In this document: piece after piece, positions 9,725 through 20,963 of the stretch
Layout of the letters: each line of letters begins with the position of its first letter
How positions within the stretch are numbered: the first letter of the stretch is position 1
Notes under the pieces: generated by a model
The model's input: only the letters and a program-made list of their open reading frames with translations
Told to the model about the DNA's origin: nothing
The model's database searches: none
Source of the DNA: Lodderomyces elongisporus
Taxonomy: Eukaryota > Ascomycota > Pichiomycetes > Serinales > Debaryomycetaceae
DNA: 64,000 bases
Assembly: GCF_030384665.1 (NCBI RefSeq)
Contig: NC_083673.1
Location: forward strand, 2,117,501-2,181,500
Reading direction: 5' to 3'
Made by a program: the position numbers and the translations under genes

Positions 9725-11474
9725 TCTTGTTGAGAGTTTTTCAAACAGAAAACAAAACAAACACAAAACAAAAAAAGAAAAAAAGTTGATGTTATTACTT
9801 GTGTATCTTGTACCCAGTTGTCTAGTTTTCATTGATGTTTCTAGTACTTTTTTCTTTTTTTAGCATTCTCTTTTTTATTTTTATTTTTAAAGAAAAATTT
9901 TGAAAAATAGAAAAAAAAAAAATTTTATAAAAAAAAAAAAATTAAATTCTTTGTTATCGTTATTATGAGTATGCATTGCGCGTATATGTTTTTGATCCTG
10001 TGCAGTGTGTCTATTTTTTTTTTTTAATTTTTTTTAATTTTTTTTTAAAGAAAAGCATCACCTCCACTACCACCACCACCACAACAACAACAATAACACA
10101 CATTTAGTCTACTAAAAGTCATTTGTGAATTGCCATATCATCAACATCTCCCAACAGCAAGAAACAAAACAAAAGAATAAATCAAAAGAAAGTGTGAAAA
10201 AATAAAATGTGTATCAATATATGTGAGGGTTGTTCACTTACCAACATGACTTCAATCTCGTATTTGATGATTGAATAATAGAAACCTCGCTCAGAAACGT
10301 AATGAGAAACTGAACTCTTCAACAAAGTACAATATTGGTGGTGTAAACGTCTAAGCGTGTATGAGTCAACATCTATTGTTTAAGTAAAGTAAAATGAAGA
10401 AGAGTGAAGGAAAGTGAGGCAAAGTAAGGCAAAAGTAAGTTTGAGGCATTTTTACTCCTTGTATTTGAAATACAGAGAGGCATAAAAAAGAAAACTACTA
10501 TCCAGCTTCTACTTTGACAACAATATCATTTTGAAAGAATAGGAATTTGAAACAGACACTTGTAGCGATGTAAATTGTATAGCTATTTCGCAGTAACAAA
10601 CCTCTCTATTCTCTTTCATTATCGTAAGTATTTTGGATAAGAAATAAAAACTTCATTGCTGGTTAAGATAATTGCAATAAAAAAAAAGCTCCGATATTTA
10701 ACAGCTTTTCCTGACATATGTTGAGAGTAAATGTTGGCATTAAACGATTTAAAGGTTTGGAATGGAACACAACAATTGGAAATAAAAAAATAAAATAAAA
10801 AATAAAAAATAAAGTTGATAAAATAAATAAAAAAAAAAATTAAATAAAAAAATAGAAAATAAATTATAAAAAATAAAAAATTTAATGGAAAGATGCTTTG
10901 GCACAAAATCCAACGTTATTTCAACATTTTCCAAAAATACATCATTTTCCACATTCCCTTTCCCATTCCCTTTCCCTTTCGCTTTTGCTTTTGCTTTTGC
11001 TTTTTTTTTTCTTTTTGATATAAACATTCCGAATTCTTCATTTGCTTAAATCTACATCAACGACGCTTTTTGTTATACCTGAGGTACAGCAGCAACATAC
11101 TCATCGATTCCCCTATATCTTTATTTTGACCACTGCTAACCTCGTCAGGAACTGAGATTGCAAGAATACAAAATACAAAACTAGAACTAGAACTGGAGCT
11201 AAAACTCAATAGAGAAAGAAAAAAAAGAACCCAAAAGCAATCAAAGAAGAAGAAGAAACACCGTCTAGGAAAATCAATGCCACAAATAAAAGATTTGTGT
11301 ATCTAAACATCCTCATTCCACAACACGTTCAATCATTATAAAACCCGGCCAGGAGCCAGCTAGAGAAGATATAATAAGAAAAACCTTATATATACTCAAA
11401 AGACGGAGTATCGAATAGAATAACAAACAGAACGAAAAGAAAAGAAAAGACAATATATACACACATTCACAAAA
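9725..11474. promoter_or_regulatory. Long intergenic region upstream of the C2H2 gene
   Basis: A 1.75-kb stretch with A and T homopolymers (9900-9945, 10010-10045), a highly AT-rich segment at 10780-10885, and GCTTTT repeats at 10981-11005. Just upstream of the next gene is a purine-rich A tract (11210-11470), which is probably its 5' leader. No gene is seen; the ORFs here are A/T artefacts. Confidence 0.6.
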
Positions 11475-12872
11475 ATGACAGCTAGCACTCATCTGTTTAA
11501 TTATAATCGAAGGAACTCACAACCACAAGCAACTCCATATGTCATACCTCAAAAGCATCATCCACTGGAGCCTATACCACAGTATCCGCACCACCAATTA
11601 CACAGTCAGTATTCACCAACAATGATACACCAGACTTCGCATTTGTCACCCAACGGGTACCTGAAGAGCATGCAGCATGACCAACAACAACAACAACAAC
11701 AGCATGTCCAACAACAACAACAACACTATACACAACTGCAATATGGATATCCATATTTACCTCCATCTCAATCTCAGTATCAGTACCATGACCAAAACCA
11801 GAACCAAAATCAAAACCAAAACCAGAACTTAAATATAATGAGCCCTGCTATTCCCCAGAAATTTCTGCAGCTGCAACCTAACCAACAATACACGCAAATG
11901 TCACTTCACGAACAGGAGCATCAGCAGGAACAACAGCAGGAGCAGCGACCCGATCCATCATACCTTTCCAGTAACAAGCACAACAGCGATAGAGACTCGG
12001 CTATATATTCACCTCCACTATCATCTCATCCAATGCCTAAACTCTCTCGGGAGTTTGTAGTACGAAGAATCAGTGAAGGAGAAAGCGGCCGAGTCAAAGA
12101 AGAATTACGCTGTGAAGCATGCGGTAAGGGTTATAAACACATTTCCTCATTGGCTAAACATTTATGGGAACATACACCTGAATGGAACGTTACCAAGAAA
12201 CTCTTGATTTCGAAACACCAACAAGTGCAACTTTTGGAAGCTGCTAGCATCTTGGTCGGAATGAATGATAAAAGTGCTCCAGTTAGCCCCGTCTCTGCCG
12301 CAGCTGCAGCTGCATCTGCATCTGCATCTGCTGCATCATCTCGTTTTTCTACAACTAATGGTAAAAAATATACACACAAGCGAGCAGTGTCTGACCAATT
12401 TACCACGAGTGCAACTAATTCGTTTGTGCCACTTTCATCCACGAATAAAGAGAAAAACAATAAAAACACAAGGATTTCAAAAGCAGGAAACCATTTGCAG
12501 TTGAGTACCCCAACACCACCCACTCTGGAAGAACTGGTCGGGGATAATTATTTATCTAAGCTAAAGGGAGATGGAACTTTATATCAATTGAAATCCAACA
12601 GATCAAACTCTGCATCACAATGTCCACCCTCTTCGCTTAAAGTCGCACCATTGTCACCAAATTTAAATGGAAATGGTGCTAGACTAGATAATAGGGTTAA
12701 ACTTGGACTAGGCGATGGAATGCACGTAGAACAAGCATTGTTGTCGCCAACGGGTACAGAAGAACTTGACGGCGTGCAGCATGCCAAAACGACCAAGTAT
12801 GAAGAACCAATAAATGTGAAATTCCATGCTGTTGAAGGATCTATGAAACAAGTTAATAAGCACAAAAACTAA
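11475..12872 (+). CDS. Single C2H2 zinc-finger protein, putative transcription regulator
   Basis: A 465-residue protein with one classical C2H2 finger at about residues 213-233 (CEACGKGYKHISSLAKHLWEH, CX2CX12HX3H as counted between ligands). A conserved-looking helix-rich block follows it immediately (TPEWNVTKKLLISKHQQVQL, then LEAASILVGMN). I recall this combination in a group of fungal single-finger proteins, but I cannot name the orthologue. The N-terminal 150 residues are Gln/His/Asn/Tyr-rich with three poly-Gln runs and an (NQ)n run. An Ala/Ser repeat lies around residues 270-290, and the C-terminal half is low-complexity. A single finger suggests DNA binding through a larger domain or a partner. 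It sits alone with 1.5-1.7 kb on each side, typical of regulated genes. Confidence 0.85.
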   Translation: MTASTHLFNYNRRNSQPQATPYVIPQKHHPLEPIPQYPHHQLHSQYSPTMIHQTSHLSPNGYLKSMQHDQQQQQQQHVQQQQQHYTQLQYGYPYLPPSQSQYQYHDQNQNQNQNQNQNLNIMSPAIPQKFLQLQPNQQYTQMSLHEQEHQQEQQQEQRPDPSYLSSNKHNSDRDSAIYSPPLSSHPMPKLSREFVVRRISEGESGRVKEELRCEACGKGYKHISSLAKHLWEHTPEWNVTKKLLISKHQQVQLLEAASILVGMNDKSAPVSPVSAAAAAASASASAASSRFSTTNGKKYTHKRAVSDQFTTSATNSFVPLSSTNKEKNNKNTRISKAGNHLQLSTPTPPTLEELVGDNYLSKLKGDGTLYQLKSNRSNSASQCPPSSLKVAPLSPNLNGNGARLDNRVKLGLGDGMHVEQALLSPTGTEELDGVQHAKTTKYEEPINVKFHAVEGSMKQVNKHKN

Positions 12873-13510
12873 AAATAAGTGGTTTATTCAAAACAAAAAC
12901 AAACAAGCAAACAAACAAACAAACAAAAAAAGAAAAGAAAAACCGAAAATAGAAGAGATAATCACCAATAATTCAGTTCAAGTTAAATAGGTACTACCAG
13001 AAAGTTATAAAGACTTAGAGAGACAAGATCAAGAAAGCAGAAAGAACAAAAAATAAAAGATGGAAGAATAAAAACAGGTTCACGGTATATAAACATGTCT
13101 AAGGTAGTTTTTCAATATACACCAAGCATTTTCATTTTCATTTTTATTCTGCATCTGGATTAGGATTGACAAATGTGGCCAGAGAGTAGGTGTTGTATAT
13201 CGTCTCGAGAATCACGTTGCTGCTACCATATGTTATGTACATATCTCTCTCTTTCTCTCACCCTTTATTTTTTTGGGGTTTAATTCTTTTTTTGCTTTTT
13301 GTCCTTTACCAAAATCAAGCACTAAGCTTCTAACTCTATTTTTCCGCCTCACTTCACCCGAAATGGAAACCATTTCTCCTTCCATCTTTCCCCTTCTCTC
13401 TCCCCACCTTACTCGCTCCGTTGCCAGAAAAAAGAAAAAAAAATAGAACAAAAATCTTCAGCTAAAATTTGGTATGAGTAAAAAAAACTTTTTATTTAAT
13501 TTTTTTTTTT

Positions 13511-13550
13511 CTTCTTCTTCTTCTTCTTCTTCTTCTTCTTCTTCTTCTTC
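13511..13550. repeat. (CTT)n microsatellite
   Basis: Thirteen uninterrupted CTT units in non-coding DNA following a T run. They produce the poly-Ser frame of a spurious ORF. Confidence 0.92.
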
Positions 13551-13581
13551 TCTTTTCTTTTTCCTTTTACAACCATCAAAT

Positions 13582-13720
13582 ACCTGGAATGACAAGTCTT
13601 GGTCCGATCATCAACTTCTCATAGTTGAACCTTTCAAGATCAAATATCTTCTTACCATGACACCCCGTTTTGGTGGAGTCTACAAGAAGCAAGATTTTTA
13701 AGTTCTGCTTGGTCCATTCT
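13582..13720 (-). other. Orphan coding-like stretch without a start
   Basis: On the minus strand a frame stays open for about 50 codons and ends in TGA close to 13582. It reads through segments such as LLLVDSTKTGCHGKKIFDLE and RFNYEKLMIGPRLVIPG. The residue mix looks protein-like rather than repeat-driven. There is no ATG before the internal KLM methionine, and an in-frame TAA lies at the start of the A run near 13741. It could be a terminal exon whose first exon I could not place, a decayed gene piece, or chance. I do not recognise the family. Confidence 0.25.
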
Positions 13721-14262
13721 TTTCTTGATTTTTTTTTTTTTTAGGATTGAGAATCTGGATCTTGGATATGTACTCACATATCGGTATTTGTAAAGCAAGA
13801 AAAGAACCTATAAGTGCATCATAGTACATCAGAGATTATTAAAGGAGGAGCAGACTTTTCTTTGTTTCTCCTATTTTGATCCTACCCACTGGTGTCTCCA
13901 AGAACACATACATTTTTGTATCCTTCATTCTTTTTTTTTTTATTTTATTTTCCAAGAGGGATCATTTTTTAATTTGTTATGTATTTCATTTTCCTATTCT
14001 CTTCTCTCTTTTTTTCGTCCATTCTGTTTTCAGTCGTATATTCATTATATTATTTATTGTAGATTATCTATTTGCATGGGTCATGTTCATGTTCTTTCGT
14101 CAAGTTTTGTTCTATGTACAAGTATTCAAAGGCATTTTATTTATCCATCTGCATTTTCATCAAGATTCTTCATCAAAATCATGAATTAACAATTTCAGCA
14201 GTCTATCTGATTCTTTTCATCTTTAGTTTTTATTTCCAAATAGGAAAGGGGAGATCTAAAGT

Positions 14263-14277
14263 GGGGGGGGGGGGGGG
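14263..14277. repeat. Poly-G run (15 G)
   Basis: Fifteen consecutive G on the plus strand, unusual in such AT-rich DNA, about 65 bp beyond the PET117 stop codon and so probably in its 3' UTR as poly-C. Confidence 0.9.
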
Positions 14278-14342
14278 TGTGAGAAAAGAAGGGAAAGGAA
14301 ATCGCCAAGGACAAATAATGAAGACATCTGATTCCACTTTAA

Positions 14343-14615
14343 TCATGGGTTAGTTTCTTCACCACGAATAATCTCGCCAGTTAAAGGTTGCAATTCCTGG
14401 TATTTGGCTTTCAATTCATTTTGCTCTCTATGCTCAGCTTCATTTAACTTTTGTTTCTGTGATTTCTCCCTCTTGGCAGCCATACGTTGGGCATCTTTTA
14501 TTGGACCTTGACGCAATGCTGACCTTTCTGCTTGTTGTGAATAGTTGATAAATATGAATGAGCCAGTCGCAAAGGCAATGGACGCTGCTAACGTGACTTT
14601 AGATGCTGTAGACAT
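14343..14615 (-). CDS. PET117: Pet117, cytochrome c oxidase assembly factor
   Basis: A 90-residue mitochondrial protein needed for complex IV assembly, where Pet117 works with Cox15 in heme a synthesis. The N-terminus STASKVTLAASIAFATGSF followed by a short hydrophobic segment (residues ~5-26), then ERSALRQGPIKDAQR, matches the family signature: a membrane helix followed by (L/H)xQGPIKDAxR. The rest is a charged helix rich in Lys, Gln and Glu. Its length is ordinary for the family. The ORF is short but real because of this conserved pattern. It converges on the C2H2 gene and is divergent from the cyclin gene. Confidence 0.92.
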   Translation of the reverse strand: MSTASKVTLAASIAFATGSFIFINYSQQAERSALRQGPIKDAQRMAAKREKSQKQKLNEAEHREQNELKAKYQELQPLTGEIIRGEETNP

Positions 14616-14807
14616 GGTATACGAAGTGGCGTGAGACTTGCAAATGGGTATATTGTATATGAATATTATGCTATCTCTGTCTCCCAGGATGTTTTGTGAA
14701 TAAGTTGATCATATATGGAAAACTGTTCTTCTGTATTTTGTATATTTTTTTTTTTGCTCTTTTTCTGTCCCAGCTCTATATCCGAAATATGTCTGTTTTA
14801 TTAGTGC

Positions 14808-14810
<3 letters not shown>

Positions 14811-14840
<30 letters not shown>
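14811..14840. repeat. (TC)n microsatellite
   Basis: Fifteen TC units, uninterrupted, in non-coding DNA. Confidence 0.92.
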
Positions 14841-14843
<3 letters not shown>

Positions 14844-15548
14844 TAGACTTTGTCGTTCTGTGTGCGTCATTAGCCTGTTTGAACGATTAAAGGTGATGAA
14901 GAAAAAAAAGTGTGTGTGTGTGGCCCTGTGTGTGTGTGTGAATGAAATGAAAGCATGGGAAAACTAAGACAAAAACATTTGTAGAGGTTTCATCCAGTTA
15001 TGATTAATGACAATAACTAAATCATGTTTTTCTTCACGTCCTTGAATAAATCTATTACAATTTCATGAAATCAAACTTTGAAAACTAAAGGATGTTTCAA
15101 AATTGTAGGAAATTTTTAAAAAGCAAAAAAAAAAAGCAAAAAAAAAAAAAAATTAGAAGAGAATAGGTGTTCGGATTAAGCCGGTCCTTTCCTTCAGACC
15201 CCGGTCAAAATTAAATTATACAAGTCTCTAGTATTAAACAAGTGCTTCCTTTTTCCAATGACTAATATTTGAATTGTAATTGCCTTGTCTACTAATGGTT
15301 AATTGTTGCTTTGTACAAGTTAAAGGATAGTGCAATTTAACGCATTCTCTCCTAACCCCTGTTGTTTAAATTTGTGTCTAAAGTGTTGGTTTAAGCTTAA
15401 ATGAGTGTATGAGTGTTTGTATGTGTATAAATTGGGATAAGTTTTGTATATGTGTTAGAGTGTGTAGGTGCGTGTTCGCGTCCACAGGGAGCACGGATGG
15501 CAGGAAAATCAGGGACAAAGTCAGCAAACGAAATTATTAATGACATCT

Positions 15549-15597
15549 GAAATTGAAATTGAAATTGAAATTGAAATTGAAATTGAAGTTGAAGTTG
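15549..15597. repeat. (GAAATT)n hexanucleotide repeat
   Basis: About six GAAATT units continuing into two GAAGTT units. A 6-bp period outside a coding frame. Confidence 0.9.
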
Positions 15598-16106
15598 CGT
15601 ACTGACAAATCACGTACACAAATACCTCACAACAAGTCAACGCAATTGACCACCAGCAAACAACCAGCATAAAAAACAACCAACAACACCAACAGAACCT
15701 AACCTAACCTCCTCCTTGAAACAAAGTACAAATAAGAAAAAAGCGTATTGTATTCAAGTAGAAAACAAGCAAGTTTTCTTTTCTTGTTTAATATTTGGTT
15801 TTAATTTTAATTTTTTGACATTGGTTTTGCTTTTGGCTTTGATTTTGATCTTTTTTTCTTCCTTTTCTTTTCAATTGGGTGAAATTGTCCCAGAATAAAC
15901 CGATTTTTAGCTTTTCCTACGATTGGTGTTTTGGTATTGATCAAAAGATTTTATAGACACTTGGGAAAGATCGCCAACCACTCATTTGACACTTGTATTC
16001 CAACTATACAAAATTTTGGCTAGACCGCTCGTTTCCATACCACTGTTCTTGTTGTTTACAATTTTCTAGTAACGCCAATGTCCAGTGACCAGTAAGTTAT
16101 ATTAGT

Positions 16107-17306
16107 ATGGAATTCAACAATAGCAGCATCAGTAACTACTACAACAACAACGACAACAACAACAACAATAATAATAATAATACTATAGATATCAATAACA
16201 ATAACATTAGTGAGCCCACCGTGACTATGGCGCCAAATTCAGGTTTGTCAAACACAACTCAAAGTCAATACTTTCACGGAGATAATAACAATGATATCAC
16301 GTCCACCAACAACACCACCACCACCAACACTTCAAATCAGCTCAACACCGAATTATATAGAGCTCTGGAAAAAAACACTGCCTCAGCATCGAAACCAAAA
16401 ATGTCAAACTTGACTAAAACATTGTTGTCCAACCCACAACCACAAACCCTGCACCAACAGGATACAGGCTCTTTTCATCATGGTGGTGTAAATCAAATAA
16501 TAACTGGCATTGAGCAGCAACCAACAATTCAAAAGCTGTACATCGATGACTCGCCAGCCTCTTACACTCAAAGCCACTTTAGTGCTGTTCCGCAACAAAT
16601 ACCGCCATCGGCGCAACTGCTGGCCATCTCTAATACTACACAAACCCAAAACTCACTCAACTATTTACCCTCTACTCACAACACACCCACGGCTGTAAGC
16701 AATTCATACACATCGAACCACTCCCATGCTTCTGTACATTCAAGTAGTTTCCTTCCACATGCCGGATCATACTCAGAGCACCCACCCAATTCGTCATTTG
16801 GTTCGAGCTTTAGACCAAAGACATTACCACGTGCGTTTCCAACTACAAATGTGTACACGGACACTGTGACCTCTTCTAGAAGCTCCCAACCAACTACATT
16901 GAATCAAGAACATGTCTCAAACCTGCTATCGGGGGTCTCTATACCTTCGAACCAATACCAACAATCGAATTTACCGCAGGCTCCAAACATCATACCTATT
17001 CATCAACGGGTGCCAAACTCACTCCCGAATCGACAGCAATATTTACAAGATAGTCAAAATCAAGATCAAGCGCAGCTGCCATATGTGAATCGCCTTCACC
17101 AAATCATATCTCATGATAACGGAGCTAATAATAGCAACAGTAAGGTGCTGCAATTTGCATCTAAAGACTCTTTTCCTGCTACTACTCAATCTATTCCTAT
17201 CCCTCAAGAAAGCTCTCATTCTAATCAACGAGCAAGCCACGTAGATCAGCATTTTAATCAGCCCTCAACTTCTTCATATTTTGATCTGAACCAGCACCAG
17301 CACCAA

Positions 17307-17338
<32 letters not shown>

Positions 17339-18174
17339 ACAACAGCAGCAACAACAACAACAGCAACATCAACGACCCGAACCAGATCATTACTTGACTT
17401 ACAGTGAGTTCCTACTCGAACTCAATAGAAAGTCTGCAGAAAGTGGTGCAAATGAGGACCACTTGAATATTGTTGATTTTCCGGTTAATGATTTAATTGT
17501 CATGCTATCATGCTTACTTTCCAAAATTATCGAGGCTAATGACAAACTACACCCAAATCATTTTGAAAACACCATTGCAATTAGACAAAAGATCAAAGAG
17601 GAAAGGAAACTTCGCAAAGCACAAAGAGCAAAAAGGCGCCAGGAAGAAGAGCAAGGGACCATTGTGGATGAAGATAGAATAGAAGTTGATCAAGAAAACA
17701 ATGCACAGGCTCGTGACGATCGGTTTATCGTGCGTGTGCACAGCGAAGAGGGCATGGATGAAGATCATGAAGAAGGAGATGATGATGATGATGTTGTTGT
17801 TGATGGAGCGAAAAGATTTGGCAATTACAATAAGAATGAAAATAGAGGTCTCAATGATTACAATCATGGAGAGGATGAAGATGAAGAAGAAGAAGAAGAT
17901 GATGATGATGATGACGAAATGAAAAATAAATACCTTGCCAACGTGTTGGCTTTCCATGGTACAAACGTTCCCGGTATTTCATTGCATGCCTATTTGGCGC
18001 GTGTCTTGAAATACTGTCCAGTCACCAATGAAGTCTTTCTATCTTTATTGGTCTACTTTGATAGAATAGCCAAAAAGGCAAACAATCTCAATCAGAAAAG
18101 GAAATTTCACCCTGATCAGAAACATTCATCAGAGAGCAACAATCGCAGCGGCATTAACAGGGGTAGTGAAGTTG

Positions 18175-18218
<44 letters not shown>

Positions 18219-18686
18219 AACAACAACAACAATAACAACAACAACAATAACAACAACAACAATAACAACAACAACCACGCAAAAACTGACAACAGTTTAT
18301 CCAATCTTGAGGCAGAACAGCTTTTTGTGATGGATTCGTATAATATCCACCGGTTAATCATTAGTGGTATTACAGTGTCATCTAAATTTTTCTCAGATAT
18401 ATTTTACAAGAACTTGAGATATGCCAAGGTAGGTGGGTTGCCCTTAGATGAGTTGAATTATCTTGAGTTGCAGTTTTTGTTATTGTTGGATTTCAAGTTG
18501 ATGATTAGTGTTGAAGAGTTGCAAAATTACGGAGATTTGTTGGTGAGATTCTGGAAAAGAGAGCAGTTGGCCAATGGAAATACCAATGGAAATACCAATG
18601 GTAATACCAGTGGTGAGGTGAGTGGGAAAACAGGTGTCCAGGAGATACCTAGTACCACGCATGGCCAAAGTGAAGTAAGAAGTTGA
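16107..18686 (+). CDS. Pho85-type cyclin (Pho80/Pcl6/Pcl7-like) with polyN and polyQ runs
   Basis: Probable regulatory subunit of the Pho85 kinase. The 859-residue protein is far longer than S. cerevisiae Pho80 (about 290 residues). Residues 1-440 are a disordered Asn/Gln/Ser/Thr-rich region with a poly-Gln run near 394-421. The family core begins near residue 450 (PVNDLIVMLSCLLSKIIEAN) and is broken by acidic runs (EEGDDDDD, EDEEEEEDDDDDDE). It resumes with SLHAYLARVLKYCPVTNEVF and LSLLVYFDRIAKKANN. An Asn-rich insert with 33 consecutive Asn at residues 690-722 interrupts it again. It then continues with FVMDSYNIHRLIISGITVSS and YAKVGGLPLDELNYLELQFL, the signature of Pho80/Pcl6/Pcl7 cyclins. 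Which paralogue it is (PHO80, PCL6 or PCL7) I cannot decide. Confidence 0.9.
18177..18275 (+). repeat. AAC/AAT repeat encoding 33 Asn
   Basis: Thirty-three consecutive Asn codons, AAC with scattered AAT. The AAT interruptions make slippage less likely than in a pure repeat. It lies inside the cyclin box region of the gene at 16107. Confidence 0.95.
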
Positions 18687-20725
18687 TAAATGCATGGTTG
18701 GTTATAAGTATTGAAGATGATTATTTCTTATTTTTGTTAAATTCGCCCGTTAAAGTATTAATATAGTAATTTTAATATATTGTAAATTGTTTAAAGTTGT
18801 CCTTTTCTCTTTTAAGGATTGTGATTCTGTATTTATATCCGAAAATTGATCCGTTAGTAAGCGAGTGCTTCGGAATGCGAAGATGAACAGTTTAAAGTTG
18901 GACGTTGATATTACCATTGGAGATCAGAGTAGCTTCAGAGTTGACAATTAACTAGCATGCATTACCTATATTTTGATTCACAAATCATATTTTAATGACC
19001 AGGTATGAGTTCGGACAGATGGTTGCAAAAGGAAGAAGAAAAAGAAGAAGAATAAGAATAAGACGAAGAAGTAAAGAAGTAAAGAATGATGAAAATATGT
19101 TATTTGAAGTAAAAAAAAAAGGACCAAAAATTTAGTCTTCTGCATATTTGACGAATTTCCTAAAGAGGTAAGGTGGTTGGAATTTAAGGTTAAATATTAC
19201 ACAAAACTGTTTTTTTTTTTTTTTGTTTCCATGCTTTCCAGCAGCTCTATGTCCGAAGGAGAATAAGATAATTCACAATCAATATCAAAACATTCTTCTT
19301 GAGAAGGGCAAAATGGTTGATACGAAGGAAAATAGTTTGGTACTCACCAATTTTAGACTCTTTATTCGTTATTATTGTATTGTTGAGTTATCTATTTATG
19401 TGCTTTGCAAAAAAGAATGGAAAAACAAATTAGGACCAAGAAGCTTACCTTAGGATTACCTTAGGATTACCTTGCACTACGTTGATATCTAAAATTCCGT
19501 ACCCATAAGTTGTTACGCTATTCAAGTTACGAGCCTTTTTGAATATGCAATGTATACTTACAAGGCTTATAATCATCGCCACCTCCAAATTTCCTGTTTA
19601 AGAACTCGATGTAAAATAACGAATGAAGGTTGTTTTTTTTTTCATATTGATCATAGAATACAACTACAATTTCATTCTTTTTCCTTTTCCTTTTTTTTTA
19701 TATTTTTTGTTTTGAGTTTTTGCATTCTCATCTACAACCTTCAAGAGCTTTTCACTTTCAAACATTGGAGTATAAGACACTATACTCTATCTATATCTGC
19801 TCTCATCGCAACATCATTCTGTTCGCTTTTTCTTTATACTTCTACAAGGTGAAGACAATCGGTGCTACACTAGTCATCGATGAATCAAATGATAACGTAG
19901 AATGGGGTATTACACAATATTGTTATTTGCCAAACAAAACGACGATATGCAATTACATTTCAAAAAGTTTAGTACCCCCTTAACCATTCTGTTATACTCT
20001 TGTGTCACCGAAACAGTTCTTCCGCTTGCATTATTTTCTAGTTCTTTTTCCCGGAAAGCTTCTTCCCCCTACCGCTTTTGTGATTAAATTGATTAAAGAA
20101 CAGGATGGATGCCTTTAAATCAAACATTAAGCACTAAAATTGAAAAGAATTCAGTAAAAGTTTGTGAAGTTAGGTAGATAGATTAATAGTCAAATAACCA
20201 GGTGGTCTTTATACTACAGATTGCAAGTAAACATTTGTATGAAAGAATCAACAAAAAGTATAAATAATACTGGTAATAATAATGATAAAACAAATGTATA
20301 CTGAATCTTTTCTAATGGCCTTATCAAAGCCCTTTGGCATTGTTCTTTTTTCTTTCCTCTCTCTCTCTATGTTTTTATTGTTTTGCTATACAAGCCACAA
20401 TTCTAAGCCCATGCTTAAATTGGTTACTAGGCTTGTGCCCACTTTAGAAATAAATTTCCTAAGTTTTACTCTCCATTTTGAGCAATTACAGTTGTTTTCT
20501 GTTTTGGATACTTTGGCAATCCGATTTGTCCATAATTCTACCTCTGTCATTTCAATTCCTCGAGAGCTACAAACCGTTTTATTCATTGTTTATCCAAGCT
20601 TTGCAGTTCCAAGCTTCATGATGCAGAATTCCCTCAAACTATCTTGTAAACTTAAATCCGCAACCCATATGTATCAAATGTTTTTATTCTCGATGGGTTT
20701 TACAAAGCACCCTTTATGTACCGAT

Positions 20726-20768
<43 letters not shown>

Positions 20769-20963
20769 AACCAAGTGGTTTCCACTCTTTTCAACCTATA
20801 TCTATTTTATTAAATATTCACTTCTGCTTAACTACCAGTTTCTTTTCTCTCTATCTCTCACGTTTTCCTCCTCTGCTCTTACCCCCTTACAATCAGACAC
20901 ACACACACACCAACAGATAGAGATTTTTTTTTTTTGCATTTGCTTACTTGATATTCTTGTTAA
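18687..20963. promoter_or_regulatory. Long intergenic region upstream of the RTA1-like gene
   Basis: A 2.28-kb region. It contains GAAGAA/AAGAAG repeats near 19028-19080, a short tandem CCTTAGGATTA repeat near 19446-19472, T homopolymers, a TA tract at 20733-20767 and CA repeats near 20893-20912. A 212-codon frame (20282-20920) is rejected as chance. The size suggests a complex promoter for the RTA1-like gene, but I recognise no operator. Confidence 0.55.
20733..20767. repeat. (TA)n microsatellite
   Basis: A TA dinucleotide tract about 200 bp upstream of the RTA1-like start codon. Confidence 0.9.

Larger units (their letters stand above)
12873..14342. other. Convergent intergenic region, C2H2 gene / PET117
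   Basis: A 1.47-kb region between two converging genes. It contains an AAAC repeat near 12892-12930, a (CTT)n tract at 13511-13550, a coding-like orphan stretch on the minus strand (13582-13720, see findings), T homopolymers and a run of 15 G at 14263-14277. No complete gene is supported. Confidence 0.6.
14616..16106. promoter_or_regulatory. Divergent intergenic region, PET117 / cyclin gene
   Basis: A 1.49-kb region holding a (TC)n tract (14811-14840), GT tracts near 14911-14940, A homopolymers near 15121-15152 and a hexanucleotide (GAAATT)n repeat (15549-15597). No gene is visible. The last ~450 bp are likely the 5' leader and promoter of the cyclin gene. Confidence 0.6.

Noticed and set aside
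18116..18361. Poly-Leu frame on the minus strand
   Set aside because: Reverse complement of the poly-Asn run in the cyclin gene.
19441..19475. CTTACCTTAGG-type repeat as a U1 snRNA 5' end
   Set aside because: Only a short CTTACC word matches; it is part of a small CCTTAGGATTA tandem repeat, and no snRNA structure or Sm site follows.
20282..20920. 212-codon plus-strand frame upstream of the RTA1-like gene
   Set aside because: Composition is rich in Phe, Leu and Ser with no domain pattern. It runs through a TA microsatellite (Tyr-Ile repeat) and a CA tract (Thr-His repeat) and ends just before the next gene's leader, so it reads as AT-rich promoter DNA.
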